Part shown: piece after piece, positions 21,577 through 33,070 of the stretch
Position numbering within the stretch: the first letter of the stretch is position 1
Layout of the letters: the number at the start of each line of letters is the position of its first letter
Assembly: GCA_936432065.2 (NCBI GenBank)
Contig: OW386293.2
Span: forward strand, 40,519,923-40,583,922
DNA from: Rutpela maculata
Taxonomy: Eukaryota; Arthropoda; Insecta; Coleoptera; Cerambycidae
Length of the DNA stretch: 64,000 bases
Direction: 5' to 3'
Translations under genes and position numbers: made by a program
Notes under the pieces: model-generated
Seen by the model: only the letters and a program-made list of their open reading frames with translations
What the model was told of the DNA's origin: nothing
Databases searched by the model: none

Positions 21577-22729
21577 CTGGGTAGTCCCTGGGAACGGGAA
21601 GTTTTGAAAACATCATAATTTTGAAAGTAACTTTACTTATTTAAAATAAGATGTCACAATGGCTAGGTAATTGCATTTTTTATTTCTTAAAAATAATTCC
21701 TGGTAAATGTCTTCCCCTTATCTCTACACAATCTTGAATACGATTGGTGAAATTTTCTATTACACGATGCAACATGTTTATCGGCAATTTCTTCACGGAT
21801 TTTTATTTTCAACTTCTGAATATTTCTTGGTTTGTCAACAAAAACCCTATGCTTCAAGTAGCCCCACAAGAAGTAATCTCATGCCGTAAGGTCTGGCGAC
21901 CCATTCAATGTTTCCACGCCTGGAGATAATGTGACCAGGAAATAATCTCTGCAAGGCATTTATTGATTCTCTTGTGGTATGTGGAGTAGCTCCATCTTGC
22001 TGAAACCACCAATCTTGAATCCCTGGAAACATGTTTAATTGTGGCGTCAAAAACTGGTTGATCATTTCGGTATAGCGTGCAGAATTGACTGTCACAGTAT
22101 TTCCATCATTGTTTTCAAAAACATAGGGACCGATAATTCCCATTGAAGAAATTGCACACCAAACTGTTACCTTCGGGCTATGTAATGGTTTTTGGTGAAG
22201 TTGTTGTGGATTTTCGGAATTCCAATATCTGTAATTTTGTTTGTTGGTGTTGGATAAATGAAAATGAGCCTCATCAGAAAATCACAAGTTGTGATTAATT
22301 TCTCGTTCTAAAGTAATTTCAGAAAAATGTAGACTTCTTGGGAAATCTGTTGGTTTTATTTCTTGAACTATTTGGATTTTATACGGATGAAGATTCAGAT
22401 CCTTGTGTAAAATTCTAAGCAGAAGATTTATCTAAGCGCAACGCCTGGGCTCGTTTTCAAACTGAACGTTTTGGACTGTGTTCAACAGATGCTCTGACTC
22501 GTTCAATCTTTCTATTGGGTCCTTTAAGTTTGGATTTATTGGCTGAACCTGTTTCTTCAAATTTACGAATCCACGATTTTATGGCATGAGCGGAAGGTAT
22601 TCTCCTGTGACGAGGAATCACAAAGTGTAGTCGAAATTGCCACTGCACAGCAACTACACTGTCGGCCAGCTATACATAGTTACAAAATAACAACATTTTC
22701 AAAACTTGCAGTTCCCAGGGACCACCCGT
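21577..22729 (-). mobile_element. IS630/Tc1/mariner-type element, 1.15 kb, full length but inactive
   Basis: Inverted termini of about 30 bp (GGGTAGTCCCTGGGAAC and GTTCCCAGGGACCACCC) with TA on each side. The interior is almost entirely a decayed minus-strand transposase. The compact arrangement matches autonomous mariner-like elements. Confidence 0.88.
21687..22672 (-). pseudogene. Tc1/mariner-like transposase, decayed
   Basis: N-terminal helix-turn-helix region: VQWQFRLHFVIPRHRRIPSA, KSWIRKFEETGSANK. Catalytic region: FSDEAHFHLS (first Asp), VTVWCAISSMGIIGPYVFE, WWFQQDGATPHTTRESI (second Asp), then TACDYFLWGYLKHRVFVDKP (third Asp). Several stops and frameshifts interrupt it, and a small deletion near 21890-21900 removes the SPDL that normally precedes the third acid. 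The ends match the enclosing TIRs. Confidence 0.85.
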
Positions 22730-23169
22730 TATATTATTTTTCATCAGTTCAACCGATCATATTCAAAATTAACTAACTATTGGATTTTTTAAATATTTTA
22801 TTTGGATTTTTTTTTGGATTTTAAAATATTATTACAACGATTGTTGTTATAGTACACACTTAGTACACCTGCGACGCGACAGTTGATTTCACATTTGGCA
22901 GTTGTTTATCTTTTGTAAATTTGCATTAAAGGGTTCTTAATTGCCATATCTGTAATTGTAACTAACAGATATTTATTACTTACATCCCAGTGAGAACACC
23001 ATAGTTAAAAAAACGTTAAATTAACGTTGCCTTGGTTGAAATAACGTTTTTGGTTAAAAAAACAATGTTTTTTTTCAAACGCCTTTTCAACTGAACATTT
23101 TTTAAACGTTAATGTAACGGCATAAAATAACCTAATGTGTTAAAATTACCATTAAGAAACGTTAAACTA

Positions 23170-25490
23170 ATATGTTGGGTTAACGTTTATCTTTAACGTC
23201 CTATAAACGACAAAATCCTATAAAAATAAATTGTCTGTGAAATTACAGCGTGATTTTCACGTTAACATATATTACCATTGAACAATTTAATTTTTTACGT
23301 GTTTTTAATGTTAGACATGAATGATAAATACACGATGTGTTAAAAATAAACGTTACTGTAACGTTCAAAGTTAAGTGTTTATCAACGATTGTTTTAAAAG
23401 TTTTAATTGCGTAAAATTTTACTGAATATATGGTTATAAACAACATATAAAAAACGTTTTCTTTATACGAGTTTTAAACGTAAGATATTAACGAAAAATT
23501 AATCATGCCTTAAGACATAACGTTATTTTAACGTATTCAGTGAATTATTAAATAACGTATATTTTTATTGTCCTAAAAACGACAAAAATTCACCAAAAAT
23601 AAATTGTCTGTGAAATTTCAGCGTGATTTTCACGTTAACATATTACTGTTTAACAATTTAATTTTTTACGTGTTTTCAATATTAGAAATGAATGATGAAT
23701 ACGCCATGTGTTAAAAATAAACGTTACTGTTAACGTTCAAAATTAAATGTTTATCAAAGTTTGTTTTTAAACATTTTAATTAGGTACGTAAAATTTTACT
23801 GAATATATGGTTATAAATAACATGGAAAAACGTTTTATTTAGATGAGTTTTAAACGTAAGATATTAACGAGAAATTAATCATGCCTCAAGACATAACTTC
23901 TTTTAACATATTCCGTTAATTATCAAATAACGTGTATTTTTACAGTCCTAAAAACGACAAAAATTCGCTAAAAACAAATTATCTTTGAAATTCAAGCGTG
24001 ATTTTCACGTATGCATATTAATGTTTAACAATTTAATTTTTTACATGTTTCTAATGGTCGAAATGAGTGATAATACATGTGCTAAAAATTAACGTTACTG
24101 TAACGTTCAAAGTTAAATATTTATCATCGTTTGTTTTAAACGTTTTAATTGCGTAAAATTATACTGAATATGAGGTTATAAAAGTTAATCATTCCTTGAC
24201 ACATAACGTTATTTTAACTTATTCAGTGAATTATCAAATAACGTAAATTTTTAACGTTCTGAAAACGACAAGAATGCACTAAAAATAAATTTGCCGTGAA
24301 ATTCAAAAGTGATTTTCACATTAACATATTATTGTTTAACAATTTAATTTTTTACGTATTTTTAATGTAAGAAATTAATGATAAATATGCCATGTGTTAA
24401 GAATGGACGTTACTTTAACGTTGAAAGTTAAACGTCTATCAACGTTTGTTATCAACGTTCTAATTGGGTAAAAACGTATTGGTGACTATAACAGTACAAT
24501 TAACATATATATTGAAACGTTTTATTTAGACGAGATTTAAAGATATTGATGAAAAATTAATCATGCGATAAAATATAATGTTATTTTAAGGTATTTAGTG
24601 AATTATTAAATAACGTTTATTCTAAGAGTTTTTGTTGACTGCAAAATTATACTGAAGATAAATTGTGAAAATCAAATGCAATTTTCACATTAACATATTA
24701 ATTATTTAATTATTTAAATTTTTACGTGTTTTTAACGTAAGGAATTAATGAAAAATATACCAGATCAATAAGCTAAACGTTATTTTAATGTTTAAAGTTA
24801 AATGTTTGCCAACGTTAGTTTTGAACGTTTTAATTGCGTAAATATTAACTGAAATGTAACATTATAAATTTAAAATGAATCATGCATTAAAACATTATAA
24901 TGAATTCAGTTAATTATTAAATAACGTTAATTTTTAACGTTCTGGGAACGGCAAAAATCTACTAAAAATATATTTCCCGTAAAAGTCGAATGTGATTTTC
25001 ACGTTAACATATTTCTGTTTAACAATTTAATTTTTTACGTATCTTTAACGTAAGAAATTAATGATAAATATACCATGTGTTAGTATTGGACGTTACTTTA
25101 ACGTTCAAAGTTAATTATTTACCGATGTTTGTTATGAACGTTCTAATTACGTAAAATTTCACTGAATACAACGTTACAAATAACATTTGAAAAAACGTTT
25201 TGTTTAGACTAGTTTTAAACGTAAGAGATTATTAATGAATCATGCTATAAAATATAACGTTATTTTTACATATTCAGTAAATTATTAAATAACGCTTATT
25301 CCAAGCATTTTTACTGACTGAAAAATTATACCAAAAATAAATTTGTGTGAAAATCAAGTGCAATTTTTACGTTAATATATTAATTATTTAATGATTTAAA
25401 TTTTTACGTGTTTTTGACGCAAGAAATGAATGACAAATATACCATATCTTAAAGCTAAATGTTATTTTATAGTTTAAAGTTAAATGTATT
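23170..25490 (+). repeat. Satellite-like tandem array with alternating 370/312-bp units
   Basis: Seven copies of a block containing (G/C)(A/T)ATTTTCAC(G/A)TTAACATAT occur with ATTTTCAC at about 23253, 23626, 24001, 24312, 24681, 24995 and 25363: spacings 373, 375, 311, 369, 314, 368. Copies 4 and 6 share features, as do 5 and 7, indicating a dimeric higher-order unit of about 683 bp. Each unit contains several AACGTT or ACGTTA motifs. Confidence 0.85.
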
Positions 25491-26317
25491 AAATTTTGAA
25501 TGATAGACGTGTATGACTATTAATGAAACTAGTATGATAAAATCACTCGGCTCCGCCTCTTGGTTAACTTCACATGCGTTTCGTTATATAATGTTCATAT
25601 CAAACTAGTATCATTAATAACTATTATATATTGAAGTTACATTATATGCAACGTTAAAATAACTGATGCTTTCCACTTATTAAAATACACTGACGTTCTA
25701 AATCTACAGGTAAAATAAATAGTAGATGTTGACGTTTTTTTAACGTTTTTCTACTCATCTATCTTAATGCATAAAATTTGCCTACTTACCACGTAGTTGT
25801 TGCAGAAGTTATTTGTAGATGGCGACACATACAGACCACTGGCAATAATTTGTCATGCTTTAGCTTATGGTCTTATGAATTTATAGAAATTAAAAAACAT
25901 AAATTGCAATGTTCAAATTCTTTCAGGGAACAACGGTTTATTTGGACGGATTTTATAAGGATCAGATTAAAGATCATTATTTTGTGGCTCGGTCGAGATA
26001 GCATAAAAGTTTTGTGCTATTTATTCAATAGGTTAGGCACCCACCCAGGTTTTATGATAAAACCAGTGTACTTAATTAATTGACCATTCATCTACATGAC
26101 GACTCATCCTGTAACCCATCATATATTTGAAAATGGGGGACCTCCTAGAGCCAGTTTAATTTCGTTTAATTAACTTACATAATTAGTGAATATTAAACGT
26201 TATTTATACCTATAATAACGTTGATACCGACGTTAAATTGTAATTATATCACAATGATAAAAAGACCTTAAAAAAACGTGATTATTTAAGTTGTATGCCT
26301 TTTATAAACCATCAATA

Positions 26318-26606
26318 ATAAGGCTAATATCGACGTTAAATTATAGTGTTGCTACGATAAAAAATAACGTTAAAAGTTACGTTAAAAACAACGTTGTTTA
26401 GCAGGACATTTGTACGTAGAATTGACGGTACACTATAATGGTTATTCAACTAGAAGATAAATCGTTTTACTAACGCTAATACCAACGTTAAATTATAGTG
26501 GTATTACGACGAAAAAAAAAACCGTTAAAAGTTACGTTATGAACAACGTTGTTTAGCGGGACATTTGTACGTAATATCGACGGTGCACTAAAATGGTTAT
26601 TCAACG
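26318..26606 (+). repeat. Two-copy tandem repeat, period about 147 bp
   Basis: Both copies share ACGTTAAATTATAGTG, GTTAAAAGTTACGTTA, AACAACGTTGTTTAGC, GGACATTTGTACGTA and AATGGTTATTCAAC. Lies near the right end of the AACGTT-rich element. Confidence 0.8.
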
Positions 26607-26820
26607 CATGGTTATCGTTATAAAAAACGTTATTTTAACGATTGTGTTCTCATTGGGATACGATAAGGTTTTAACACAGCTTTTTTGTTATAAGTTATAC
26701 TTTCGAATATTTTCGGAAAGCAAACGCAAGATTTTGTTGTTTTGTCACTTCATCTATAAGACCACGATACATCCGGTGTTTAATCGAGATCCGTTGATCT
26801 TTACCATTAATTTACAATTA

Positions 26821-28229
26821 AAGGGTATAGACTAAAAAGGGTGAGGGTCATAAAATGTTAGTTTCGATAAAAACGAATTTTAAAACTTAAAACCCCATAT
26901 TTTTTAAACTATATATATTATCGACTTTGGTCAAATTTTCAGTGAAGACTATGTGTGTTTATTTCTAAGCAAACCACTAATTATTTATATTGTTTTGAAA
27001 TAGGCGTGCGGAATAAAATTTAGTCAGGGGAAAAAGGATATGGGTCCAAATAGTAATGTTATGAAATAATATGCAATGGACTTGCTTAACTTCGTTAATA
27101 TTTCTAATTTATTCACAATATAATCATATATTATGTTTTAGAGGCTTTTAAGTTAATGTTCCATTATAGTAATAATAACTTAAATTAAAAAAAAAAAATA
27201 ATACTGTAAAACACAAACCGAAAATAAAATATTATCTTAATGTTATAAAGCAAAGTCGTAAGTAACAAAACAGTTACGCAAAACAAACATAAAATGAAAT
27301 ATGATTTCATTAACATAACATAAAGCTTTCTTCGATGCTTTCTTATTTTTTTTTCTTTAAAATATTAGCTGCAAAAGGCAATTCCTCCAAATACGCTTCG
27401 ACAGGAGCATTACAAAAACGTTTGAGTTCTTGCGGGCTTTGGTATTTTTTAATATCTATGGGAATTCTGTTATTTTTAAATCGGGTAATATAAATTGACC
27501 AGCAAATAGTGTCTTCCCTGATCTCTCCTGTGTTCTTTGGCTGGATTTACTGATTGCCTTTTTTAGTTGGTTTTATTGGCCATCTTTTTTTTTGCTGATT
27601 GTATTGCTTACCCTTTTTGGGTGCCATTACTACAGTAGATTTGAAAGCTCCATTATACGTGTCTCGATGTTGTATCATTCTAAGCTCTTGTTCTTTTTAA
27701 CTATTATTTCGCTTATTGGTCTGCTTTCAAAGCGACACTTTACAAAGAAGTATGTTTGAGATAATCAGTCCAACATCGAAAAAATTGCTGTTCTTCACAA
27801 CTGACCACTTTGAATGGACTAGGTTTTACTCTAGCGTTTCTAATTTGGTCGTCCCAACCAGATGGAAGCTCAGCTACAGCTTTAGTATTGATGACACCCA
27901 TATTGCGATTGCACTCTATATAACTGTGGCCGCAATTCGAATTACTATGAACAACTAACAAGAATGTACTGGTTATTGAATACTGAATACGTAAACACAT
28001 ACGATCTTGTGTGGAGGTGGAATTGCGATACAGAACTGGACCCTCATCTTTCCTCTGTACACCTGACGTACTCTCATCTGTATGGCATATTTTAAAGTCA
28101 TTATAGCTCATGACTCCCCTTATTATGTGCAGTTAGGTATACGGAAACTCTAGATGTCTGGCTATATTTTAGCGTATTTATCTCAAAAATCGATTTTTTA
28201 GACCCTCATCCTTTTTAGCCTGTACCCTT
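26821..28229 (-). mobile_element. DNA transposon with 6-bp target duplication CAATTA
   Basis: Inverted termini of about 30 bp (AAGGGTATAGACTAAAAAGG and CCTTTTTAGCCTGTACCCTT) flanked by CAATTA at 26815-26820 and 28230-28235. A 1.4-kb interior holds a minus-strand protein relic. The 6-bp duplication is unusual among insect DNA transposons; Dada is one superfamily reported with 6-7 bp, but there is no further evidence for that assignment. Confidence 0.75.
27360..28111 (-). pseudogene. Transposon-encoded protein relic with a GHSY motif
   Basis: An open part (28111-27740) reads ITSTFLLVVHSNSNCGHSYI, ECNRNMG, and ELPSGWDDQIRNARVKPSPF. From memory this matches the C-terminal region of a multicopy invertebrate protein family in which a (K)GHS(F/Y)xxxDRxFG box is followed by LPxxWxxxVRxAR. 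Further downstream a broken frame gives CPQELKRFCNAPVEAYLEEL and PFAAN near 27430-27370, also typical of that family's end. The surrounding 6-bp duplication shows it is mobile. The catalytic mechanism is not known to me. Confidence 0.6.
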
Positions 28230-28235
28230 CAATTA

Positions 28236-28679
28236 TAAACGTCGATCCACCGTTTCCTCATCAATAATGAAAAAAATAAATTCTAATTTGTAAAAATAAT
28301 ATGTTTCGAAAATCAACTGAGTCTCTGAACATGTTCCTAATCTATTTTGTTACATTTTCAACATCTTGTGGACAACATTAAATAACATTGCATACCAGAA
28401 TATCAATTATTAATTAATTTACAAGGTCAATCGTTTTTCAAGAATATTGGTTAAAAATCTATGTGAGAAATTATTAATGTACTCAGAATCCTAAATCTTC
28501 ATATTTATTAGACATTTTTCATTACCCAATAATATAATCAATGTACACGAGAATAAGGCTGACTAGTTCTACGTAAAATTCATTTTCATTATCGCATATC
28601 ACTTAACAGAATGTCAGGAGCAATTGAACATAAATGTATCATTAAAAATATGAAACTGAGAATGAAAAACAAAGTGTTT
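28236..28679. other. No gene seen
   Basis: AT-rich intronic sequence between a transposon and a palindrome. Confidence 0.5.
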
Positions 28680-29245
28680 AAAAGCCATTGATCTAAATCT
28701 GACCAAGCCAGAATATCAGCAAGAAGTTCCCTTACGAACTGACTTGTCAACTTCTTTCATACACTTACTGTATCTAACATTCAGTATGAAAAACAAGAAA
28801 ATAACCGTTCTTTCTGTATATTGATGATCTAAGTCTGATCATGCCAATATATTAATAAATAAAATATAATGAAAAAGGGTGTATAATTTTTAGAGGGATT
28901 TAATCAGTCGAAAGTAGAAGGAAATATTTTATTTAATAAGACATGCGAGTCTAATTTTATACCTATTTTCTTTGTGCTTTTTAGTAGTTCTTAGCTTTGA
29001 AATGTAACAAATGTTTGATTACAATGGAGTACCCACTAGGTAGGGCCAAAGATACTAGGAAGAATGCCTCGTAAAGGAGGCATCTTATAATATATTGGCA
29101 AGATCATCTGTGTATAGAAGGAATGGTTATTTTCTTTCTTTTTCATACTGAATGTTAGATATAGTAAGTGCATGAAAGAAACTGGTTCGTAAGGGAACTT
29201 CTTGTTGATATTCTAGCTTAGTCAGATTTAGATCAATGGTATATG
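28680..29245. repeat. Foldback, arms about 160 bp
   Basis: Left arm (28685-28850) and right arm (29090-29243) are inverted: AGCAAGAAGTTCCCTTACGA pairs with CGTAAGGGAACTTCTTGTTG, and TTGATGATCT...GCCAATATATT with AATATATTGGCAAGATCATC. The spacer of about 240 bp is unique. Confidence 0.75.
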
Positions 29246-29275
29246 AAAGAAACGAATGGTTTCTTTGAGAGTTAT

Positions 29276-30092
29276 TTTTTTTTTTTCTGTGAGAGGGGAA
29301 ATCATCATGGACACCCATCGCTTAGAGTCTATCGCGAACGGGTAGTGCTGGACTCCAACCAGCTAAAACCCCTCCCTCTCTTCAGTGTTTCCTATTGGCC
29401 TGGGACTGCTTTCGCTTTTCATCGGACCCATAGATCATTTAAGATTGTCGGTGTTAATTGGCGTTTCTCCATGGGTTCAAACCTATCTCTTTTTCCTCCT
29501 CTTCCTTCTTTTTGATAATGCGGGTTATTCCCTCCTCCGCCCTTCTCCAGTTCTCTTCCGTTTCTACCATATCTTTCGGAGATAATAACGACGCCCCACC
29601 GTCTCGTCCCTCTTCTCTCCATCTGTTGCATGCGAACACGGTGTGCTCCACGTCATCGACCTCTCCACAGTATGCACATTCTCTGCTGTCAGTCTTGCCA
29701 ATATCATATAAGTACTCCTTGAAGCACCCATGTCCGCTTAGGGCTTGGGTGTGGTAAAAGCCTAACTCACCATGCCTCCGTTCCATCCACGCTCTAATGT
29801 TCGGGATGAGGCGTCTCGTCCACCTTCCCTTGACTGCAGTGTCCCACCGCTTCTGCCATCTTTCAAACAGCCTGTCCCTGGCCTCTGCCCTCCCGGCTCC
29901 TTCAAAGATTTTCAGCCGTTCTTTGGCCATCAGATCCAAAGGGGGGGATCCCCGCCACTACCAACGCCGCCTCATACGAAATTATTTTATATGCACTGCA
30001 TACCTTCAGTGCGGCACATCGCTGGATCCTAGTTATCCCTCTCCTCCTATCCACCTTCATCGCACATTCCCAGACCGGAGCTGTATACAAGA
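29276..30092 (-). mobile_element. 5'-truncated R1-clade retrotransposon fragment with 11-bp target duplication
   Basis: Flanked by TTGAGAGTTAT at 29265-29275 and 30093-30103. On the minus strand it ends in a poly(A) tract (the T run at 29276-29287), so it is a target-primed insertion. It contains only the last part of the second open frame: LYTAPVWECAMKV, ALKVCSAYKIISYEAALVVAG, HTQALSGHGCFKEYLYDIG and the zinc knuckle CAYCGEVDDVEHTVFAC. A frameshift in a G run near 29940 separates two parts. The HTQ..GHGCF box and knuckle spacing are typical of the R1 clade. The plus-strand frames here are antisense shadows. Confidence 0.9.
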
Positions 30093-30103
30093 TTGAGAGT
30101 TAT

Positions 30104-30660
30104 CTGCCGAATACCCAAAATAATATTTTTTAAGATAATGTAAGCAGAAATAGAAGATATTTATTTTTAAAAGTGTTAAAACTTCTATGTTGTTGCATGC
30201 ATATATGTTGAATTCGATTAGCATGACCATAACAATTAAAGAATTGATTGTTTAAAAAACCGTTCGACGAAACCGTTTTTACTTTTAATTATGCAAATTT
30301 TGATTCAATTTATGATTTTTACACAACCCCATCCCCAGCTTTCTTTTCAAACAACAACTTATTCTTTATGATACTCAAAAGAGGGGTATTTTAAAGAGCT
30401 ATTCACTGGACTAAAGAAAATTGAAATCCATTGAAGGAGTTTTACTATAAATTCAATTTTCTTCTCAATCTCGAAATTGACTATTCTCAATTTGGCCTTA
30501 ATTTAAAAGTTACTATTTCTTTTTTTGCGGAGAAAAAACTTAAAAATGCCATAAATGTGGTAAGTGTCAAAAAAGAGTCAGACAGCAATCGTGCAATAGG
30601 TATTGTTGGAAAATAATCTATTTTATTTCAAAGTAATCTTTGTTGTGTGGATCTTGCATT
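30104..30660. other. No gene seen
   Basis: AT-rich sequence. The open frame at 30431-30616 has no recognisable content. Confidence 0.5.
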
Positions 30661-30669
30661 ATGGAGCGT

Positions 30670-30790
30670 TAATGTGAAAAACAACGAATTGAAAATATTT
30701 GTGGAACGTGGCGATCACAAAACGATGCGAAATGAAGTATGTGCTCTCTTTAATGAACGTTATCCAGATAGAAATCCTATAATAGTCTAA
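30670..30790 (+). pseudogene. Transposase N-terminal relic (mariner-like)
   Basis: Across one frameshift the sequence reads EKQRIENI, then RGDHKTMRNEVCALFNERYP and DRNPI. A QRIEI...GD(R/K)...EVC.LFN..YPDRNPI pattern is typical of the N-terminal helix-turn-helix of insect mariner-like transposases. It breaks off where the palindrome at 30794 begins. Confidence 0.5.
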
Positions 30791-30793
30791 GAA

Positions 30794-31545
30794 CCAGACC
30801 CAAAAAAATTCTCTGAATTTACTAAGCCTGGTGTTTTGCCAGTTGATTACAGTAGTTGTGTACGCAAACATACTTCGGTCAGTCAAGCGAACTCGAGAAC
30901 AGGTGTCTCAGGTACGCTATAAAAGCTGTCATAATTACGGAGGTAATAAAATGAATTTACTAAGGCTGAAAATCGTTATGCAAATTATATATTGCATATA
31001 AATAACAGTTATGTCAGTCAGTCAGTTGTATGTTGGGACGGAGCTGGTCAGTCTTATGGAACTTTAATAATATAATATTTGAAATCCTCTACCCGAAAAA
31101 TTGATAAAACGATACCCCACATCGGTAGTGGGGTGGGGGTGGCAGTGGGAGTAGATGAAGTAAAAAAATATTTTGACGTTTCTGGTTCCTGGACATACAC
31201 TAAATCACAATTTTTTTTCATCCCCTTTAATAATGGGGTGGTAATGGGAGTTTAGTAAATGAATTGCGCATTCATTGAGGCTGACTGACCAGCTCCGTCC
31301 CCACATACAACTGACTGACTGACATAACTGTTATTTATATGCAATATATAATTTTCATAACGATTTTCGGCCTTAGTAAATTCATTTTATTACCTTCGTA
31401 ATTATCACACCTTTGATAGCGTACCTGAGACACCTGTTCTCAATTTCGCTTGACTGAACGAAGTATGTTTGTGTACACAACTACTGAATCAACTGGCAAA
31501 ACACCAGGCTTAGTAAATTCAGAGAATTTTTTTGGGTCTGGCTCT
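30794..31545. repeat. Foldback, arms about 265 bp
   Basis: Arms 30794-31057 and 31281-31545 are inverted copies, sharing GACCCAAAAAAATTCTCTGA, CCTGGTGTTTTGCCAGTTGA, GAACAGGTGTCTCAGGTACG and CAGTCAGTTGTATG. The loop (31058-31280) holds two G-rich segments (TAGTGGGGTGGGGGTGGC, AATGGGGTGGTAATGGG). Confidence 0.85.
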
Positions 31546-32269
31546 CCGTCTGTAAGTAAATATGCTGTCAAACCGGTGAGTATCAACAAACTGCTAACGT
31601 TAAAAACTTACCAAAATCTAGCGGACCTAGCCCAGTAACTATAGTAGTGAAAGGATACGTACCATTTTGCTGTCTCTGGAGGAGAGTCCCAAGCAGTCTA
31701 TATGAAAATTGTTAATGATTTTGATGTTTGTCCATATTATAGTCCAGTGTTTGACTTTAAAAATAAGGTATTACCCCTGAATTCTTTTGGATAACATCGA
31801 TTTTTATGAAAATTTGTAATTATTTTACCCTCCTCTTCAAAAGTTATATGTTCCTGATGTGTGCTTTTTCCGACAAAATATTTAAAAACCAAATCTAAGC
31901 GTTACATGGATTGAAATCATGTTTAAATATGTGAAATAAACATTATTTCATGTTTTGGAATATAATTTAAGATGTTACAACGTTTCAACCCTTTAAAACC
32001 ACTGCTTATGACGAAATTTAAAAAAAAAATAGTTTTTAAGAGCTTGAAATGTTTTAATAGGGCATTTTTAATGAATTAAAATCCCGACACTGTTTATAAT
32101 ATAATTTATAATTTATTGCAACGTTTCATCCTTTACAAACTGCCCTCGTGCTAAAATTAACTACCATGTTTACTTAAAATTAAAAACTGAAATTATTAAA
32201 TGGGTTTAAAGTGGAAAAATAAAAATTTGATGTACATTATAATAGCATTTACTACTGAAAATCTATGGA
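31546..32269. other. No gene confirmed
   Basis: AT-rich. Short decayed coding-like stretches (for example YHFAVSGGESQAVYMK near 31665) resemble transposon protein but cannot be assigned. Confidence 0.4.
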
Positions 32270-32670
32270 TCATTAGAAGAACTATCATCACTATCGACCT
32301 CCTCCTCTTGGTCTGTAATTGGAGGACAATTTTTGACAGTTGTCACCGGAGCATGTAGCGTTACAAAAAAAGTCCAACTTTTCGGTAGCTACAAGCTGCG
32401 CCGCATCCTTTTTTTGCAATTACAAAATATCATTTTCAGGAGTTCTTCCGGTGCAGGCATATTCAGCATTTTGATTGGTAGTAAAGATCCTTCATTATTA
32501 ATCCATCCCAGATCAGCTGGGCAAATATTTTTGTTCATAAGCCACATATGGGTTTGAAAATAAACCCTCTTAATGTGCACATTCAGAGCATCAACTGTCG
32601 GAACAAGGGATGATAATTTCACAGTACTGTTTTTAGTGGTAGCCTTAATAAAGGACTCATAGCGCATCTG
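32270..32670 (-). pseudogene. C-terminal relic of the HEEAD/Cys-rich transposon protein family
   Basis: Minus-strand frame with SLVPTVDALNVHIKRVYFQT, MWLMNKNICPADLGWINNEG, PAPEELLKMIFCNCKK, then an acidic end EEEVDSDDSSSD. The LPPT.DAL..HI.RA.YQ block, LGW tryptophan box and PAPE.LL..I.C.CKK join to the Cys-rich tail recur in the relics at 43429-45578 and 54468-57115. Here most of the Cys-rich tail is lost or shifted. The N-terminal two thirds of the protein is absent. Confidence 0.6.
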
Positions 32671-33070
32671 CTGGATAAACGCTGATAAGTCTTCGATTTT
32701 TTTTTAACTGTATCTCTTTAGCAGCTCCGTACAGTAACATTGTGCAGTACCTACCGGCTTCTAAAATTTTGTCCAGCTCTGAAGTACTATTATATATTTA
32801 CATATATTTATAAATGCTCTAAAATTGTCGAGAATAAAACAATTTACATGCGCCGAAAATTTCACCGAAAAAATGCGATTGGTTTTTTAATTAAAAGCTT
32901 TTATTTAACCTGCAATACAAACATACAAACTATGTTAGTTTGTTTGTTTGCTTAGCTCGAATCTTGCAAGCAGAATTTCGACTAGTTCTAACTAAGCTAG
33001 AGCTTTGAAATTTGGCACATGTGTATAAGTCTGGTGACAATGCAACATAGTAAAACCATTATCGGTCTAA
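32671..33070. other. No gene seen; lead-in to a tandem array
   Basis: AT-rich. TTTGTTTGTTTGCTTAGCTC at about 32940 and a mixed-GC segment immediately precede the 122-bp array and may be the end of the same repeat element. Confidence 0.4.

Larger units (their letters stand above)
22985..26658. mobile_element. TIR-bounded 3.7-kb element packed with AACGTT-rich repeats
   Basis: Left end TCCCAGTGAGAACACCATAG and right end ATTGTGTTCTCATTGGGA are inverted copies of about 15 bp, continuing inward as an imperfect TAACGTT-rich inverted region. Between them the sequence is dominated by AACGTT and relatives, including a roughly 370/312-bp tandem array and a two-copy 147-bp repeat. No transposase was found. 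The target duplication is unclear, so the superfamily is not assigned. Confidence 0.7.

Noticed and set aside
25778..26083. 101-codon frame within the AACGTT-rich element
   Set aside because: No family resemblance and no similar frame in neighbouring repeat units.
29243..30096. Plus-strand frames of 60-99 codons
   Set aside because: Antisense to the R1-clade coding region, which explains the openness.
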